From contig NZ_JAGSOV010000024.1 of NCBI RefSeq assembly GCF_023898865.1, forward strand, positions 1 through 64,000: a stretch of 64,000 nucleotides of DNA, written 5' to 3'. The notes under the pieces were generated by a model that was not told the DNA's origin, searched no databases, and worked only from the letters and a program-made list of their open reading frames with translations. Shown one piece after another: positions 62,306 to 64,000 of the stretch. This DNA is from Pseudonocardia humida. Lineage in GTDB: Bacteria; Actinomycetota; Actinomycetes; Mycobacteriales; Pseudonocardiaceae. The position numbers and the translations under genes were made by a program. How positions within the stretch are numbered: the first letter of the stretch is position 1; every line of letters begins with the position of its first letter.

Positions 62306-62552
62306 TCACCGGCGCGTGCCCCTCAGCGCGACGCGCGGGGATGGTGTCGCCCTGGGGCGGCACAGGATGACGTCCTCGTAGCGGGCGGCGAGTGCTTGCC
62401 TCCAGCACCGGCTGCCAACGTGTGCGCACCGGCACGGGTCCGGGGTCATCGGCCTCCAGCAGCCGGCGGATCTTCCGCAGCTCCACGACCAGGTCGTCGC
62501 GCTCCTCGGCGGAGCCCGCGGCGCTGACGATCTGGTCGTGGGCTTCGGTCAT
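62306..62552 (-). pseudogene. Small hypothetical gene with a frameshift
   Basis: ATG 62552 begins MTEAHDQIVSAAGSAEERDD and continues LVVELRKIRRLLEADDPGPV and VRTRWQPVLEA. At about 62395 the coding sense moves to the next frame: ALAARYEDVILCRPRATPSP, RVALRGTRR, TGA at 62306. Read across the shift it is a plausible 80-residue acidic-to-basic protein. The shift may be an error in the sequence. Family not recognised. Confidence 0.4.
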
Positions 62553-62878
62553 GCACGTCTGGACGTCGGTGTCTGCGGGTGAGCGTGCGCGATCGGCGCC
62601 GCTCCGCGGAGTAACTGGTGCGCCCCGGACCGCCGCGAGGCGGCGGGCGCCCGGACCGGTGCCACCCGTTCCTGCGGGACGGGACACCCTCTCTCCGGGA
62701 CGCGCTCCTCGGCCACCAGGTGAGTCCCGGACGGTGGCAACGTGCCACAACGCCTGGTTCAACGGCGTGCCTCTGCTGACGGTCCGTGTCGGTGATCGTG
62801 CCGGACGGCGGTCCAGCCTGTCGGTGCGGCCCGCTACCGTCCCGGACGGCTCCCCGCCCGCTCCTGGAGGTGCTGCGC
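62553..62878. other. Intergenic stretch before the SWIM gene
   Basis: These 326 bp contain no credible gene. It includes the divergent promoters for the small gene at 62306 and the SWIM-domain gene at 62879. I can not place -35/-10 boxes securely. Confidence 0.45.
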
Positions 62879-64000
62879 ATGCGGCTCGTGACCATCGACG
62901 GCGTCGACGCCGACAGCATCGCCGCGCAGGTGCGCGCCCGCACCTTCGCGGCGGGCCTCGTGGCGGCGAAGCTGCGCGGCGTCCTGCACATGGAGTGGGA
63001 CGACGCCGGCGACACGCTCTACGCGGAGGTCCGCGGTCTCGACGGCGAGTGCCACGAGGTCGAGGTCTCGTTCCGCCGCGGAGCCGGCGGGAGGCTGGTC
63101 TTCCTGGGCGGCGAGTGCACGTGCCCGACCGGCATCGACTGCGCGCACGTCGTCGCCGCGGCCGTCACGCTGGCGCAGGCGCCGCGCCGGCCGGCGCAGG
63201 CGGCGAAGCGGGAGGACGCGTGGGTGCGCGAGCTCGACGCCCTGCTCGCGCCGGACGAGCCCGGGTACCGACCGGCGGCGGGCACGGTGCCCGTCGCGAT
63301 CGAGTTGTCGGTGCGGTCTGGTTCCGGCCGCGGCGGCGATCCGGCATCGCTCTCGGCTCGGCTCGTCCGGCCGGGGCGCACGGGGTGGGTGGCCGGCGGG
63401 TTGTCCTGGGGTCGGATCGGGCAGCCGTACCAGGCCGACGAGTACCGCCCCGAGCACGTCCGGCTGCTGAGCGAGCTGTACGCGGTGTACCGCTCGACCG
63501 ACCAGCAGAGCCGCTACTACTACGCCCCCGAGGACCGCAGCATCGACCTCGACCGCTTCGACAGCACGCGGCTGTGGGCGCTGCTGGAGGAGGCCGACGA
63601 GATCGGCCTGCAGATCGTGCACAGCCGCAAGCGGCTCGGCCAGGTCGAGCACCGGCGTCGGGCCGAGCTGCGCCTGGACGTCACGGCCACCGACGACGGC
63701 GGGCTGCAGGTGGCACCCGCCCTGCACCTCGATCCGACCGGCCCCGGCCGGGCGGAAGCGCCGCTGCTGCTCATCGGGGAGTCCGGGCACGGGGTCGTGC
63801 ACACCCCGGTCGGGCCGGACGGTGCGGTCGACCCGACCAGCCGCGGGTTCGGCCTGGCCCGGTTGACGACACCGGCGCCGCCCGGGCTGCGCCGCATGGT
63901 GCTCGACGGACGCAGACTCCCAGTGCCCCACGGGCAGCTCGAGCGCTTCCGCACCGAGTTCTGCCCGCGGCTGAGCCGCCTCGCGCCGATCTGCTCGTCC
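62879..64000 (+). CDS. SWIM zinc-finger protein, N-terminal part (probable SNF2-type helicase), cut by the window end
   Basis: ATG 62879 with CTGGAGG upstream opens a frame that runs in-frame off the window (374 codons). The SWIM zinc finger is CTCPTGIDCAHVVAA at about residues 80-94 (Cys-x-Cys-xn-Cys-x-His). The first 70 residues, SIAAQVRARTFAAGLVAAKL and so on, are the usual N-terminal part of SWIM-SNF2 proteins. Residues 130-374 match the pre-helicase region. In such proteins a DEAD/SNF2 helicase core follows; here it would be outside the window. The helicase part is inference. Confidence 0.75.
   Translation, partial: MRLVTIDGVDADSIAAQVRARTFAAGLVAAKLRGVLHMEWDDAGDTLYAEVRGLDGECHEVEVSFRRGAGGRLVFLGGECTCPTGIDCAHVVAAAVTLAQAPRRPAQAAKREDAWVRELDALLAPDEPGYRPAAGTVPVAIELSVRSGSGRGGDPASLSARLVRPGRTGWVAGGLSWGRIGQPYQADEYRPEHVRLLSELYAVYRSTDQQSRYYYAPEDRSIDLDRFDSTRLWALLEEADEIGLQIVHSRKRLGQVEHRRRAELRLDVTATDDGGLQVAPALHLDPTGPGRAEAPLLLIGESGHGVVHTPVGPDGAVDPTSRGFGLARLTTPAPPGLRRMVLDGRRLPVPHGQLERFRTEFCPRLSRLAPICSS

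Noticed and set aside
1-64000. CRISPR arrays, tRNA or rRNA genes, prophage
   Set aside because: No regularly spaced repeats, no clover-leaf sequences with CCA ends, and no structural phage genes were seen.

Overview
The window is high-GC DNA with strong third-position G/C bias, GTG and TTG starts, ATGA/GTGA gene overlaps and actinobacterial families (Scr1-like XRE regulator with DUF397, DUF574 methyltransferase, EgtD, actinobacterial KatG). It comes from an actinobacterium, most likely of the Pseudonocardiaceae (possibly Pseudonocardia); the genus is inference. I see no tRNA, rRNA, CRISPR array or prophage.

Layout. 1-7.7 kb is a rearranged, transposon-scarred zone: the end of an IS630 transposase, an AraC regulator with a dihydrofolate-reductase-like enzyme, an alpha/beta hydrolase, a VOC protein, a decayed NACHT-like gene end, a small methyltransferase bracketed by IS5-type ends, a DUF899 protein, and a second, scrambled AraC/reductase pair. 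7.7-9.6 kb holds an enol-lactonase-like hydrolase and a divergent LysR regulator.

9.6-20.7 kb is the most coherent part, all on the minus strand. A GAF/LytTR regulator is followed by katG. Then, after a 240 bp gap, comes a nine-gene operon: a cupredoxin-like PQQ-associated protein, a PQQ alcohol dehydrogenase, pqqA, pqqB, pqqC, pqqD, pqqE, a CaCA-type cation exchanger and a GDT1-type cation transporter. The dehydrogenase carries all four residues expected to hold a lanthanide (E210, N278, D321, D323) but has no export signal. The operon therefore appears to encode cofactor, enzyme and metal handling together.

21.4-35.8 kb: an FGGY sugar kinase, a frameshifted Hsp70-transmembrane fusion, a DUF574 methyltransferase, an NCS1 permease, an alpha/beta hydrolase, rifampin phosphotransferase, a gene-free stretch of 1.25 kb, a TPR protein, and an amino acid permease with a Gly/Tyr/Gln-rich head. 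35.8-47.4 kb: GntR and TetR regulators with visible operators, a thioesterase, a PRC-barrel/DUF2382 stress protein, an epimerase, an overlapping three-gene unit (HemK-like methyltransferase, CDGSH protein, iron-containing redox enzyme), EgtD, a DUF89/ARMT1 protein, an APH-type kinase and another hydrolase.

47.4-64 kb: small membrane proteins, an XRE/DUF397 pair, an extreme G/C homopolymer tract, zwf, an ornithine-cyclodeaminase-like gene with a TetR regulator and divergent hydrolase, an M1 peptidase, a Tat-exported ferritin-like protein, a large SF1-helicase-like protein whose Walker motifs and phospholipase-D-like tail are both degenerate, a TPM/DUF2207 membrane protein, a SANT-like protein, and the start of a SWIM zinc-finger gene cut by the window edge. 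Several small genes carry single-base indels in G/C runs; these may be real decay or uncorrected sequencing errors.
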